Shown here: one piece after another, positions 46,687-54,670 of the stretch
Layout: each line of letters starts with the position of its first letter
Position numbering within the stretch: the first letter of the stretch is position 1
Assembly (NCBI RefSeq): GCF_900538055.1
Contig: NZ_UZAC03000001.1
Span: 1,984,001 to 2,048,000 of the forward strand
Direction of reading: 5' to 3'
Source: Pasteuria penetrans
GTDB taxonomy: Bacteria; Bacillota; Bacilli; Thermoactinomycetales; Thermoactinomycetaceae
Length of the DNA stretch: 64,000 nt
Notes under the pieces: model-generated
The model's database searches: none
What the model was told of the DNA's origin: nothing
The model's input: the letters and a program-made list of their open reading frames with translations, nothing else
Position numbers and translations under genes: made by a program

Positions 46687-46965
46687 ATGAAGATCACGAC
46701 AAACAACATGTTGAGTGGTATAGCCAACGGCAATGCACTGGGCAACGTGGGGAAATTAAACTTGTTCACCTGGGTTCTGGGCGGGTTGGCTTCCGTTGCG
46801 GCTGTTCGTATGCTCTGGTCGCGATGTGGTAAGAGTAACAAGGGTAAAGGTTGCGATTTCAAACCAAAACACGGTCCAAAACACGGTCCAAAACCGAAAC
46901 ATTCCCAGCAGAGTGGTGGGAAACCCATCATGTTGGTGCTGTTCTATGGAAATGACAGTAGATGA
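46687..46965 (+). CDS. Small membrane protein, paralogue A
   Basis: 92 residues; the ATG follows CAAGGGGATGG. One membrane segment (about 22-42) is framed by LFTWVLGGLASVAAV and ends with RMLWSRC. The rest is a basic cytosolic or external tail with a KHGPKHGPKPKH repeat. The motif TWVLGGL.S....RM.WSRC recurs in the next gene at the same place, so the two are paralogues. They are probably co-transcribed with the zinc-ribbon gene and end at the terminator at 47,367. No family is recognised. Confidence 0.7.
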   Translation: MKITTNNMLSGIANGNALGNVGKLNLFTWVLGGLASVAAVRMLWSRCGKSNKGKGCDFKPKHGPKHGPKPKHSQQSGGKPIMLVLFYGNDSR

Positions 46966-46996
46966 ACGTTCTGGGCCCATTCGAATCACCAGGGGG

Positions 46997-47278
46997 ATGA
47001 GGAAAATGAACAACATGACCAACAGTGTGACGAGCGGGAGAACGAATGGGATCACAAACCATAGTGCAATGGGGGGTTGGACAAGAAAAAATATGCTCAC
47101 CTGGGTTTTAGGTGGGCTGGTTTCCATTATAGCTTCCCGTATGATTTGGTCGCGGTGTAAAGGTGGGAGTTATGATCTCGGATCTAAACAGTGGTGGATT
47201 AATTTTGCCAGGGCATGCTGTAATAGAGGATCCAGGGGTTGTGGTTTTACCAAAAACCTTTGCCGTTTCATACGATAG
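46997..47278 (+). CDS. Small membrane protein, paralogue B
   Basis: About 93 residues from the ATG at 46,997, with AGGGGG immediately upstream; the ATG at 47,006 has a better-spaced GATGAGG and is an alternative. The membrane segment carries MLTWVLGGLVSIIASRMIWSRC, matching paralogue A. The tails differ: this one has several Cys and Arg (ARACCNRGSRGCG). Thirty-one bases separate the two genes. The motif is the only hint of function; the conserved Cys next to the membrane could bind metal or a partner. Confidence 0.7.
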   Translation: MRKMNNMTNSVTSGRTNGITNHSAMGGWTRKNMLTWVLGGLVSIIASRMIWSRCKGGSYDLGSKQWWINFARACCNRGSRGCGFTKNLCRFIR

Positions 47279-47366
47279 ATGCCGTTTCATACGATAAAAA
47301 AATTATAAATATTGAAGACGATTGAGAAGATCAATGAGGGTTGGAAGGCAAAAACTTGGGATACCT

Positions 47367-47397
47367 AAAAGGCAGCGGTTCTTCCCCGCTGCCTTTT
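47367..47397 (+). terminator. Strong intrinsic terminator
   Basis: AAAAGGCAGCGG, seven-base loop, CCGCTGCCTTTT: a 12-base perfect stem ending in Ts. It ends the recD2-to-paralogue-B transcript. The remaining spacer to 47,683 is AT-rich without a gene. Confidence 0.9.
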
Positions 47398-47683
47398 ACC
47401 ATTTTTATCATTCTCCTATCTAAGATGCAGCCGTTCCTATTCTAGTGGTGTCGGATGTTGGATCCGTTGATCCTGATTCTGATCCTTATCGCTAAGGAAA
47501 TTCATTTTGGTTCCGAACGGGGGTCCTTGGTAGGTAACCCACCAAGATTTTCAGAACCTCTTATAATTTTGTTTATTATAAAAATTTAATATGAGTAGCC
47601 GCAAAACAGACGCAACACTCGATTGATTGCAATTTTATAGTATACATTTTAATTATATATAAAATAATTATTTTTAACAGATA

Positions 47684-48020
47684 CTAGGACCATGATAGCA
47701 TTAGATTTACCTGCAGAGAACCCGTGAGGAAATTACTTTTCTGCCATTTAGGGACAATTACCCGGGTACGCAGGTTTTTCAAATCCCATATCTGAAGATC
47801 ATTTTGTATTATTTTCTCATCTGTCCATCTCGTGAAGGTGGTAGTTATCCATATACCCCTCACTCCCATCCCAAGGCAAGCTTCCTGCTGCAATGGATTC
47901 ATGTTTCCGAATATTGGAATCCCCTTTTCTGCAACTATCCCCCCTATTCCCCGTACCAGGGTGTACGAGCATAAAAACCATTCCCCCCTCGTACCCTAAG
48001 TACAAATCTTCGTGCGTCAA
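47684..48020 (-). pseudogene. Frameshifted hypothetical gene
   Basis: Two minus-strand frames join into one natural-looking protein. The first runs from 48,020 (TTG) with LYLGYEGGMVFMLVHPGT; then, one frame over, RGIGGIVAEKGIPIFGNMNP and a following part with ACLGMGVRGIWITTT and a basic end. The shift falls in a G-rich stretch near 47,950 (GGGGAATAGGGGGG), a typical slippage site. I do not recognise the family. It points away from the AI-2E permease gene. It could be a real pseudogene or a sequencing indel. Confidence 0.55.
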
Positions 48021-48058
48021 CCCGGGGAAGGCCGAATGGTGAAGAAAGGGTGATAACG

Positions 48059-49156
48059 GTGCAGTGGCTCCATTCGAAAATGTTTCGCCTCTCTGCAGGG
48101 GCCCTTTTATTCTCCCTACTCATCATTTGTTGGTCCCAACTGACCCCTTATCTCTATGGTATTTGGTCGATCAGTCGAACCGTGCTAAAACCCTTTCTCC
48201 TTGCAGCCCTCGTTGCTTATTTTTTGCATCCGGCTATCGCGTGGTTTCGTGGGTGGGGCATACCCCACACAATGGCCATTCTAACTGTGTATGCATGCCT
48301 GATTTGCTTTCTTGTTGTGCTTTTTATGCTCACGTTACCTACACTGGAATTCCAACTTGAGGAACTTCTGCGACAATTCCCCAATTGGAATCTCCGTTTA
48401 CAGGATTTTTTACAATCCTTTCAAAACCATGGCAAAAAAATCCTTCCCCGTGTGGTTTGGGATGGCATCAATAATTTCAATGGTCACATGCAGACATCCC
48501 TCACCCGCTGGGTAGAGGGTATGATCAATCGCATAACCGATGTAGTGGATAAGTTGTTCATGGTCCTCATTATCCCTTTTCTTTCCTTCTACATGCTCAA
48601 AGATGCTCGTTTGATCCAGCGGTATTTTTTACGTGCCCTGCCTGTAGATTGGCGTAGGACGGGCCTACAGATTCTCCGAGACCTTGATTGTGTGCTAGGT
48701 CAGTACATACGGGGCCAGTTTCTCATTTGTATGCTCGTTTTCATTGCCACCTATCTTGGTTACGTTCTGATCGGTCTTCCCTACCCACTCCTGCTTTCCG
48801 CCCTTGTAGGCATTACGAATGTCATTCCCTACTTTGGGCCCTTCATTGGGGCATTACCTGCCCTCATTGTTTCCCTGTTGCTGGCTCCTCAATTGTTGGT
48901 TCCCGTTTGCATCGTTAATTTGTTGATCCAGGTTGTGGAAGGTAATCTCCTATCGCCCCATATCATAGGACGAACCCTAGATTTGCACCCCCTCACAGTC
49001 ATTTTCGTTCTCCTCTTAGGCGGGGAGATCGCGGGGATTATGGGTTTGCTCCTAGCTATCCCCTTTACCGCCATGAGTAAAGTGATCGTAGGCCATTTGA
49101 TCCACCATCGCGCCCGCAATAGGCGTGTGCCTACCTCACCCCCTTTTGAGGCATAA
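48059..49156 (+). CDS. AI-2E family permease (YrrI-like)
   Basis: About 365 residues; the GTG at 48,059 has GAAGAAAGGG at good distance. Membrane protein of the AI-2E/PerM-type family, with hydrophobic segments at about 10-80, 150-190 and 210-340 and the family's amphipathic middle part. Characteristic stretches are LVGITNVIPYFGPFIG and the C-terminal HPLTVIFVLLLGGEIAGIMGLLLAIP. The transported substrate is unknown for the Bacilli members; the family name should not be read as proof of autoinducer export. It precedes alaS, as yrrI does in B. subtilis. Confidence 0.92.
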   Translation: MQWLHSKMFRLSAGALLFSLLIICWSQLTPYLYGIWSISRTVLKPFLLAALVAYFLHPAIAWFRGWGIPHTMAILTVYACLICFLVVLFMLTLPTLEFQLEELLRQFPNWNLRLQDFLQSFQNHGKKILPRVVWDGINNFNGHMQTSLTRWVEGMINRITDVVDKLFMVLIIPFLSFYMLKDARLIQRYFLRALPVDWRRTGLQILRDLDCVLGQYIRGQFLICMLVFIATYLGYVLIGLPYPLLLSALVGITNVIPYFGPFIGALPALIVSLLLAPQLLVPVCIVNLLIQVVEGNLLSPHIIGRTLDLHPLTVIFVLLLGGEIAGIMGLLLAIPFTAMSKVIVGHLIHHRARNRRVPTSPPFEA

Positions 49157-49183
49157 TAGATTCCGAGGGCTGATGTCTTATTA

Positions 49184-49213
49184 TTGCATTGATGGAAAGA
49201 TCCGGCTTATAAT
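49184..49213 (+). promoter_or_regulatory. Sigma-A promoter of alaS
   Basis: TTGCAT and a perfect TATAAT are separated by 18 bases, 184 bases before the chosen alaS start and just after the permease gene. The leader between them is G-rich. It shows no T-box anti-terminator (no GGTGGNACCGCGG), so tRNA-responsive control is not evident. Confidence 0.6.
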
Positions 49214-49396
49214 GAATGCCTAGGATGGACTTGGTCTGTGTTTATAGTAGGGGTGGGTGGATTAGGATGGGCACTCCGCGTTGTTTTTTGTGGGTTCCCC
49301 TATGTTGGTTTGAGGGAGCTCCTTTTCCGTGTGTTTTCTCTGTGGCAGTCACTGAAGAGTGCCGGTAGGGGAATCAAGAGATGGGGGGGTCGGGTT

Positions 49397-52036
49397 TTGC
49401 AAACGGATGTTCTTTGTCGACGTTTTCTAAGGTTTTTCTCAGAGCGTGATCATCGAATACACCCCAGCGCATCCCTTGTACCGAAGGATGATGCCAGTTT
49501 ACTCTGGATCAACAGTGGCGTGGCCGCCTTGAAGCCTTACTTTGATGGGAGGGAAACGCCTCCCCATCCACGTATAGTCGGTGTGCAGAAGTCCCTCCGT
49601 ACCAATGATATTGAAAATGTGGGTTTTACTGCTCGACATCATACTTTTTTTGAAATGATGGGCAATTTTTCCATTGGGGATTACTTCAAAAAGGAAGCAA
49701 TCGAGTGGGCTTGGGATTTTCTCACATCAACGCAGCATGGATTGGATTTACCAAAGGAAAGACTCCATGTAACTGTTCATCCAGAGGATCACGAGGCTTA
49801 TGAATTTTGGAAAGGGGTAGGTGTGGCCAGTAAGAGGATTTATCGCGTTAAGGAAAATTTTTGGGATTTAGGCGTGGGTCCAAGTGGTCCTAATACAGAA
49901 ATTTTCTATGACCGTGGTCCTGAATGGGGGGATCAAGAGGGGCCAGATACGGATGGCGATCGTTTTCTTGAAGTATGGAATTTGGTGTTTTCCCAATATA
50001 ATCACCTTCAGGATGGTAGTTACATACCATTGCCTCGTAAGAATATTGATACGGGAATGGGATTGGAGCGTATGGCTGCCATAGTACAGGGGGTGAAAAC
50101 AACGTACGAAACGGACCGTTTTACCCCCATCATAACGGCCATGGCTACAATCGCACGGGTGCGGTACGGTGAGGAGGAATCTGTGAACCGTTCGATTCGC
50201 GTCATTTCCGACCACATCCGTACCCTGACTGTGGCCATGGCCGATGGAGTTCTACCCTCTGCCGAAGGCCGTGGTTATGTGCTCCGCCGTTTGCTGCGTC
50301 GCGCAGTTCGTTACGGTCGTTCCCTAGGGGTAGAGCGTGCTTTTTTGCGTGATTTGGTTCCTGTTGTGATTGCTACCTTACGAACTTCCTATCCCATGCT
50401 TACGGAAAGGGAATCCTGGATTGGTGATATCATTACGGGTGAAGAGGAAAGGTTTCACAACACATTGAGAGAAAGTTTGGGGCGGCTTACCCTTTTGATA
50501 GAGACACTGCGCAAGCGTGGTCAGCATACGTTATCGGGAGAGGATGCTTTCTGCCTCTACGACACTTATGGCCTTCCACTGGATGTCACTGTTGATGTCC
50601 TACGAGAACATGGTTTGCGTGTGGATGAAGAGGGTTTTTCCAAAGCCATGGCAAAACAGCAGGAGCGAGCGCGTACGGCTCGGGGGCAAACCCCATCAGG
50701 TATCCAGGTTCAGAAGATTTCTAACCCTAAGGGGGGTATACCAGCTAGTCGTTTTGTAGGTTATACTAGTATGAACTACACGTCGCGGATCCTGGCCCTT
50801 TGGAAGGGGGGGGAACCTGTATCACAACTCTCCATTATGGAGGAGGGTGTGGTTGTTTTGGACGCTACGCCCCTTTATGCACAGGGGGGAGGGCAAGTCT
50901 TTGATCAGGGTTGGTTGATCGGAACGAAGGGTAAGGCACGTGTGGTGCGGGTGCTAAAGGGTGAACAAGGGGAATATCAGCACCACGTACAAGTGCAGAA
51001 GGGTTGTTTACGGGAAGGGGGATCCGTCCAGGCCACAGTGGATGCCACACGACGTCGTGACGTTTCTCGTAACCACACAGCCACCCACCTTCTTCATCGT
51101 GCCTTGCGGGAAATTTTAGGCCCCCATGCCACACAGGCTGGTTCTGATGTGAATCCTGATCGGTTGCGATTTGATTTCCCCCATCCGGGTCCGCTCACCA
51201 GGGAAGAACAGCAACGGATTGAGGATCATATCAATGCAGTGATTGATGCGGATTTACCTGTGCAAACCTTTACAGACACCCTAGAGGAAGCCAAACGCCA
51301 TGGTGCAATGGCCCTCTTTGGCGAAACCTATGGGAAAAAGGTGCGTGTTGTTCAGATCGGAACGGATAATCTGGAACTCTGTGGTGGTACACATGTGGGG
51401 AGAACCGCTTCCTTAGGTTCCTTCCTACTGGTGGGGGAGGCTGGAATTGGTGCTGGCATACGACGTATAGAGGCCGTGACGGGACACGAGGCCCGGCTGC
51501 AACTGTTCCGCGCCCGGCGGGAATTACGTTCTCTGGAGAAGCATTTGCAGACCTGTCCAGGGGGAGCGGAACAACAACTGCTCGCCTGGAAAGAGCGCAT
51601 GGGGCAATTGGAAATTCAGGTCCGACGTATGAAAAAGGAGCAGCTAGAATATCAGGTTATTCCCCGTGTATTGAAAAAAACACGTTTCCTCGGTGATTTA
51701 CCTCTACTCGCCGTGCAGTTAGAAAAACAGGTAGATGAAGAACAATTCCTCTTTCTCCTGGACCGTTTACGCGAACATGTTTCGGGTGTGATCGTGCTAG
51801 GTAATGTTACGGGTCATCGTGTACAGTTACTGGCCTCTGTGTCCGAAGAATGGGTTGAGAGGGGTATTCGTGCGGATCACCTGTTGCGGGATGTAGCACA
51901 ACGGTGTGACGGTCGTGGAGGGGGTAAACCCCATATGGCACGTGGTGGTGGAAAGAGTGTTGATCGTTTGCCGGATGCCTTGAATTACGTAGCTTTCTGG
52001 TTGGAGAAGTACCGTGGAAATGAGGGGAGGGAATAG
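49397..52036 (+). CDS. alaS: Alanyl-tRNA synthetase
   Basis: Charges tRNA-Ala and clears mischarged Ser/Gly. I choose the TTG at 49,397 because a GGGGGGG site lies about nine bases upstream. It gives 879 residues, about the length of the B. subtilis enzyme, whereas the open frame to 49,238 adds a hydrophobic stretch foreign to the family. The catalytic core has SASLVPKDDASLLWINSG, RTNDIENVG and RHHTFFEMMGNFSIGDYF. The editing zinc site is HTATHLLH plus CGGTHV. The C-terminal oligomerisation part ends with GGGKPHMARGGG. Complete. Confidence 0.95.
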   Translation: MQTDVLCRRFLRFFSERDHRIHPSASLVPKDDASLLWINSGVAALKPYFDGRETPPHPRIVGVQKSLRTNDIENVGFTARHHTFFEMMGNFSIGDYFKKEAIEWAWDFLTSTQHGLDLPKERLHVTVHPEDHEAYEFWKGVGVASKRIYRVKENFWDLGVGPSGPNTEIFYDRGPEWGDQEGPDTDGDRFLEVWNLVFSQYNHLQDGSYIPLPRKNIDTGMGLERMAAIVQGVKTTYETDRFTPIITAMATIARVRYGEEESVNRSIRVISDHIRTLTVAMADGVLPSAEGRGYVLRRLLRRAVRYGRSLGVERAFLRDLVPVVIATLRTSYPMLTERESWIGDIITGEEERFHNTLRESLGRLTLLIETLRKRGQHTLSGEDAFCLYDTYGLPLDVTVDVLREHGLRVDEEGFSKAMAKQQERARTARGQTPSGIQVQKISNPKGGIPASRFVGYTSMNYTSRILALWKGGEPVSQLSIMEEGVVVLDATPLYAQGGGQVFDQGWLIGTKGKARVVRVLKGEQGEYQHHVQVQKGCLREGGSVQATVDATRRRDVSRNHTATHLLHRALREILGPHATQAGSDVNPDRLRFDFPHPGPLTREEQQRIEDHINAVIDADLPVQTFTDTLEEAKRHGAMALFGETYGKKVRVVQIGTDNLELCGGTHVGRTASLGSFLLVGEAGIGAGIRRIEAVTGHEARLQLFRARRELRSLEKHLQTCPGGAEQQLLAWKERMGQLEIQVRRMKKEQLEYQVIPRVLKKTRFLGDLPLLAVQLEKQVDEEQFLFLLDRLREHVSGVIVLGNVTGHRVQLLASVSEEWVERGIRADHLLRDVAQRCDGRGGGKPHMARGGGKSVDRLPDALNYVAFWLEKYRGNEGRE

Positions 52037-52151
52037 CTTCTATCCCTCTGTATTGTCATTTTATGTTAGGGGGGAACAAAAAGTAGAAAGGATTCATAGG
52101 GGGTGATTCCTTTTGCAGGGAAGGCATAGCAATAGAGAAGGGAGGAGCACC

Positions 52152-52460
52152 ATGGATGAAACCAAACGTTTTCGATTTTTCGGAGAGAGGGAAGTGAGTC
52201 CTGGGGAGGTATTACGCCATGTGTATCAGGTGCTGGAAGAGGATAGCAACTATGATGCCATGACGCAAATGGTGGGTTATTTGTTGACCGGTGAATTAGC
52301 CTACATTCCTCGGAAGAATGATGCACGCGCCTGGATTAGCAAAGTAGAACGGGATAAATTGTTGGAGGAGTTATTGCAGTATTATCCGGGAATTGTCAAT
52401 ACCAGTACAGGTCTTACATCAAGGAAGTCAGAAAATGGCAGCGATTCAACCAAGGGGTGA
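52152..52460 (+). CDS. ireB: IreB family protein (UPF0297, YrzL-like)
   Basis: 102 residues from the ATG at 52,152, which follows GGGAGGAG. The family core is RFRFFGEREVSPGEVLRHVY, then QMVGYLLTGELAYIPRKNDA and KVERDKLLEELLQYY. In Enterococcus IreB is a phosphorylated regulator acting with the IreK kinase in cell-wall stress; here no kinase is nearby. Thr near the N-terminus (DETKRF) could correspond to the phosphorylated region. The gene overlaps ruvX and is part of the alaS-ireB-ruvX-yrzB operon. The C-terminal extension of about 20 Ser/Asn-rich residues is unusual. Confidence 0.92.
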   Translation: MDETKRFRFFGEREVSPGEVLRHVYQVLEEDSNYDAMTQMVGYLLTGELAYIPRKNDARAWISKVERDKLLEELLQYYPGIVNTSTGLTSRKSENGSDSTKG

Positions 52461-52938
52461 CCATTTGCAAATCGAAAAGACCTCCCGCGTTATGGGGTTA
52501 GATCTGGGGGATCAGAGAATTGGTGTGGCCATGAGTGATTCCCTCCGTCTAACAGCCCAGGCGATCACCACTCTTTCCCGGGTAGCAGGATGGTATGAGA
52601 AGTTAGACAAGATTATGCAGGCATATCAGGGGGAAGTGGAAAAAATTATTGTAGGCTTGCCTATTCAATTGGATGGCTCCGAGGGAGACAGAGCAAGATC
52701 CTACCGCCGTCTAGCACAGCGTTTGGCAATCCGATATCAATGTCCGGTTGATTTGTGGGATGAACGATGTTCGACACGGGCGGTGGAACGCGTTTTAATT
52801 CAAGGTAATGTAAGTCGTCGTGATCGCCGTGGACTTACGGATCGTTTAGCTGCCGTGTGGTTTCTACAAGGATATCTCGATGCCCAGAGGGGGCATGCAA
52901 ATCAAAACAGTGGGGGTGGGCGAGATGAAAAACAATAG
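52435..52938 (+). CDS. ruvX: RuvX/YqgF family nuclease (YrrK-like)
   Basis: Putative Holliday-junction resolvase-like RNase H-fold nuclease, linked in several bacteria to 16S rRNA 5' maturation. 167 residues from the ATG at 52,435, which lies 26 bases before the ireB end. The conserved part starts at VMGLDLGDQRIGVAMSD (first catalytic Asp), continues with IIVGLPIQLDGSEGDRA, and ends with WDERCSTRAVERVL and a late Asp in LTDRLAAVWFLQGYLD. All catalytic acids are in place. Confidence 0.92.
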   Translation: MAAIQPRGDHLQIEKTSRVMGLDLGDQRIGVAMSDSLRLTAQAITTLSRVAGWYEKLDKIMQAYQGEVEKIIVGLPIQLDGSEGDRARSYRRLAQRLAIRYQCPVDLWDERCSTRAVERVLIQGNVSRRDRRGLTDRLAAVWFLQGYLDAQRGHANQNSGGGRDEKQ

Positions 52939-53230
52939 GGTTGATGAGGAAGCGATAGGTGATCATGTGCTCATTCCTAATCGGGAAGGTAAGGAGGAGG
53001 GATTTGAGGTACTATTTGCTTTTGTGCAGGAAGACACGGGAAACAGATATATGATGGTTTCCCCTTTGGAACCAACTGCTGAAGAAAAGGAGTCCGACGA
53101 GCAAGATGTCTATGCCTTTCGTTATCGTGAGGAAGGGGATCGTTTGGTGCTCTTTTTTATCGAAGACACCAAGGAGTGGGATATTATTGAGGAAATGTTT
53201 CAATTGTTTTTGCAACAGAACCACTCCTAA
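52925..53230 (+). CDS. yrzB: DUF1292 protein (YrzB-like)
   Basis: 101 residues, acidic, start at the ATG at 52,925 overlapping ruvX. The typical parts are FEVLFAFVQEDTGNRYMMVSP, then VYAFRYREEGD and IIEEMFQLFL. The function of the family is unknown. It closes the ireB-ruvX-yrzB trio exactly as in B. subtilis. About 195 bases without features follow before mltG. Confidence 0.88.
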   Translation: MKNNRVDEEAIGDHVLIPNREGKEEGFEVLFAFVQEDTGNRYMMVSPLEPTAEEKESDEQDVYAFRYREEGDRLVLFFIEDTKEWDIIEEMFQLFLQQNHS

Positions 53231-53425
53231 CCCCTCAGAATATGTCCAGGGGGGCGGGGAATCTGGATAGGGAAAAGGGGTAGAACATGGACAAGCCAAA
53301 AAAGTTTTTCTTCTATAGGATGATAGATACATAGGATAGTTGTTACGGTAACCCAAAGACCACATGAACGATCCTTCAAAAAGGGGGAAATGGGGGAATT
53401 ATGCATAGGAGTGAGGTAGGGCAAT

Positions 53426-54547
53426 ATGTACAGGAGGAAACACACTACCCGTCGTACTAGGTGGATCATGGCCCTTCTCGTGAGTTGGTTACTGTTGGGA
53501 AGTTTTTTTTTCTATTACGGATTAGGATCGGATACGCGTTCTCGGATCGTATACTTACAAATTCTCCCTAAGACGTCAACGAAAAAAGTGGGTGAGATAT
53601 TAGAAGACGTCGGTGTGATACGGGATAGGTTTGCTTTCTATTCCTACGTTGCCTTTCTCCGTCTGCTCCCCGATCAGATAGTGGACCGAAAACGGGTTTC
53701 TATCCAGGCTGGTACCTATGCTATTTGGCCGGATGAGCAATTGTGGGATGTTATGGACAAGCTGGAAAAAGGGAGAACTTCGGTGCACAAGCTTATTGTT
53801 CCTGAGGGTTCCAATGTGATGGATATTGCTATGAGTTTGGAGAGGCATGGCTATGATCCCAAACAATTCCTGAGGGCCCTACGGGATCGTCGGCCTTTCT
53901 ATGAATTCGAGTCCTATATCGGCTATGTAAAGGGAAAAAAATACCAACTCGAGGGGTTTTTGGTGCCCGCCACCTATCCATTATCCTTCCCAAGGACCCC
54001 CTCCTCGGAAACACAATTGGTAGACGATATGTTGAAGAAGTTCCAAGTGGAATACTGGGAAGGTCTCCATCTTAAGGAATATCTATATTCCTCATCCAAT
54101 AATAATAATTTTGATTTGAATGAACTGATCACCATTGCCTCCCTGGTTCAAGGGGAGGGTAAAATCATTGCTGAATATCCTAGGATTGCTGGGGTTATCC
54201 TCAATCGGCTTCGACAGGCTGGGAAATATAGATATCTATCCATTGACGCCGCCAATCTTTATCCCTTTCGGGTTCGTGGTGAATTCATCACAGCTATGCG
54301 ATCTCGCGAAAAAAATTCCGACGATCCCTATAACACCTATAAAAGAGCGGGTCTGCCTCCCGGGCCCATTGGTAATCCTGAGATCCAGGCCGTCCAGAGT
54401 GCCCTATCACCAGAGGAACACAATTTTCTGTTCTATGTATTGCGTTGTGATTCCTCGGGTCTGCATAGCTTTGGCTCCACATTAGCGGAACATGATCGTT
54501 TGGTTCGTCAGAACCAACCCTGTCCCCCTGCCGCTGCGAGCCAATGA
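53426..54547 (+). CDS. mltG: Endolytic transglycosylase MltG (YrrL-like)
   Basis: Cuts nascent peptidoglycan strands at the membrane. 373 residues, ATG behind GAGGTAGGG. One membrane anchor spans about residues 13-33; the rest is outside. YceG-domain marks are LEGFLVPATYPL (usually LEGYLFPDTY), IASLVQGEGKIIAEYPRIAGV, LSIDAANLYPF and YNTYKRAGLPPGPIGNPEIQ. In most members the central block reads ASIVEKE; here the first Glu is Gln and the second is kept. Whether this touches catalysis depends on which Glu is the proton donor. The tail after residue 355 is unrelated Pro/Ala-rich sequence. Confidence 0.92.
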   Translation: MYRRKHTTRRTRWIMALLVSWLLLGSFFFYYGLGSDTRSRIVYLQILPKTSTKKVGEILEDVGVIRDRFAFYSYVAFLRLLPDQIVDRKRVSIQAGTYAIWPDEQLWDVMDKLEKGRTSVHKLIVPEGSNVMDIAMSLERHGYDPKQFLRALRDRRPFYEFESYIGYVKGKKYQLEGFLVPATYPLSFPRTPSSETQLVDDMLKKFQVEYWEGLHLKEYLYSSSNNNNFDLNELITIASLVQGEGKIIAEYPRIAGVILNRLRQAGKYRYLSIDAANLYPFRVRGEFITAMRSREKNSDDPYNTYKRAGLPPGPIGNPEIQAVQSALSPEEHNFLFYVLRCDSSGLHSFGSTLAEHDRLVRQNQPCPPAAASQ

Positions 54548-54605
54548 CGTCCCAGTTTTCCTTCATTACAGGGATTCCATACAGGGATTCCGTAATCAAC
54601 AATCA

Positions 54606-54657
54606 AAAACACACCTCGTTATTCCGGAACGTGGAGAGGAAAACGGAGGTGTGTTTT
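54606..54657. terminator. Bidirectional terminator between mltG and the ion transporter
   Basis: Arms AAAACACACCTC (54,606-54,617) and GAGGTGTGTTTT (54,646-54,657) enclose 28 bases. It serves the two convergent genes, with T runs on both strands. Confidence 0.8.
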
Positions 54658-54670
54658 CGTATGGAAAAAT

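Noticed and set aside
46449-46832. 127-residue frame overlapping the zinc-ribbon and paralogue A genes
   Set aside because: It conflicts with two genes that have good starts, and its composition is unnatural.
49157-49396. T-box leader before alaS
   Set aside because: No T-box core sequence or terminator/antiterminator pair is visible; only a promoter and a G-rich leader.
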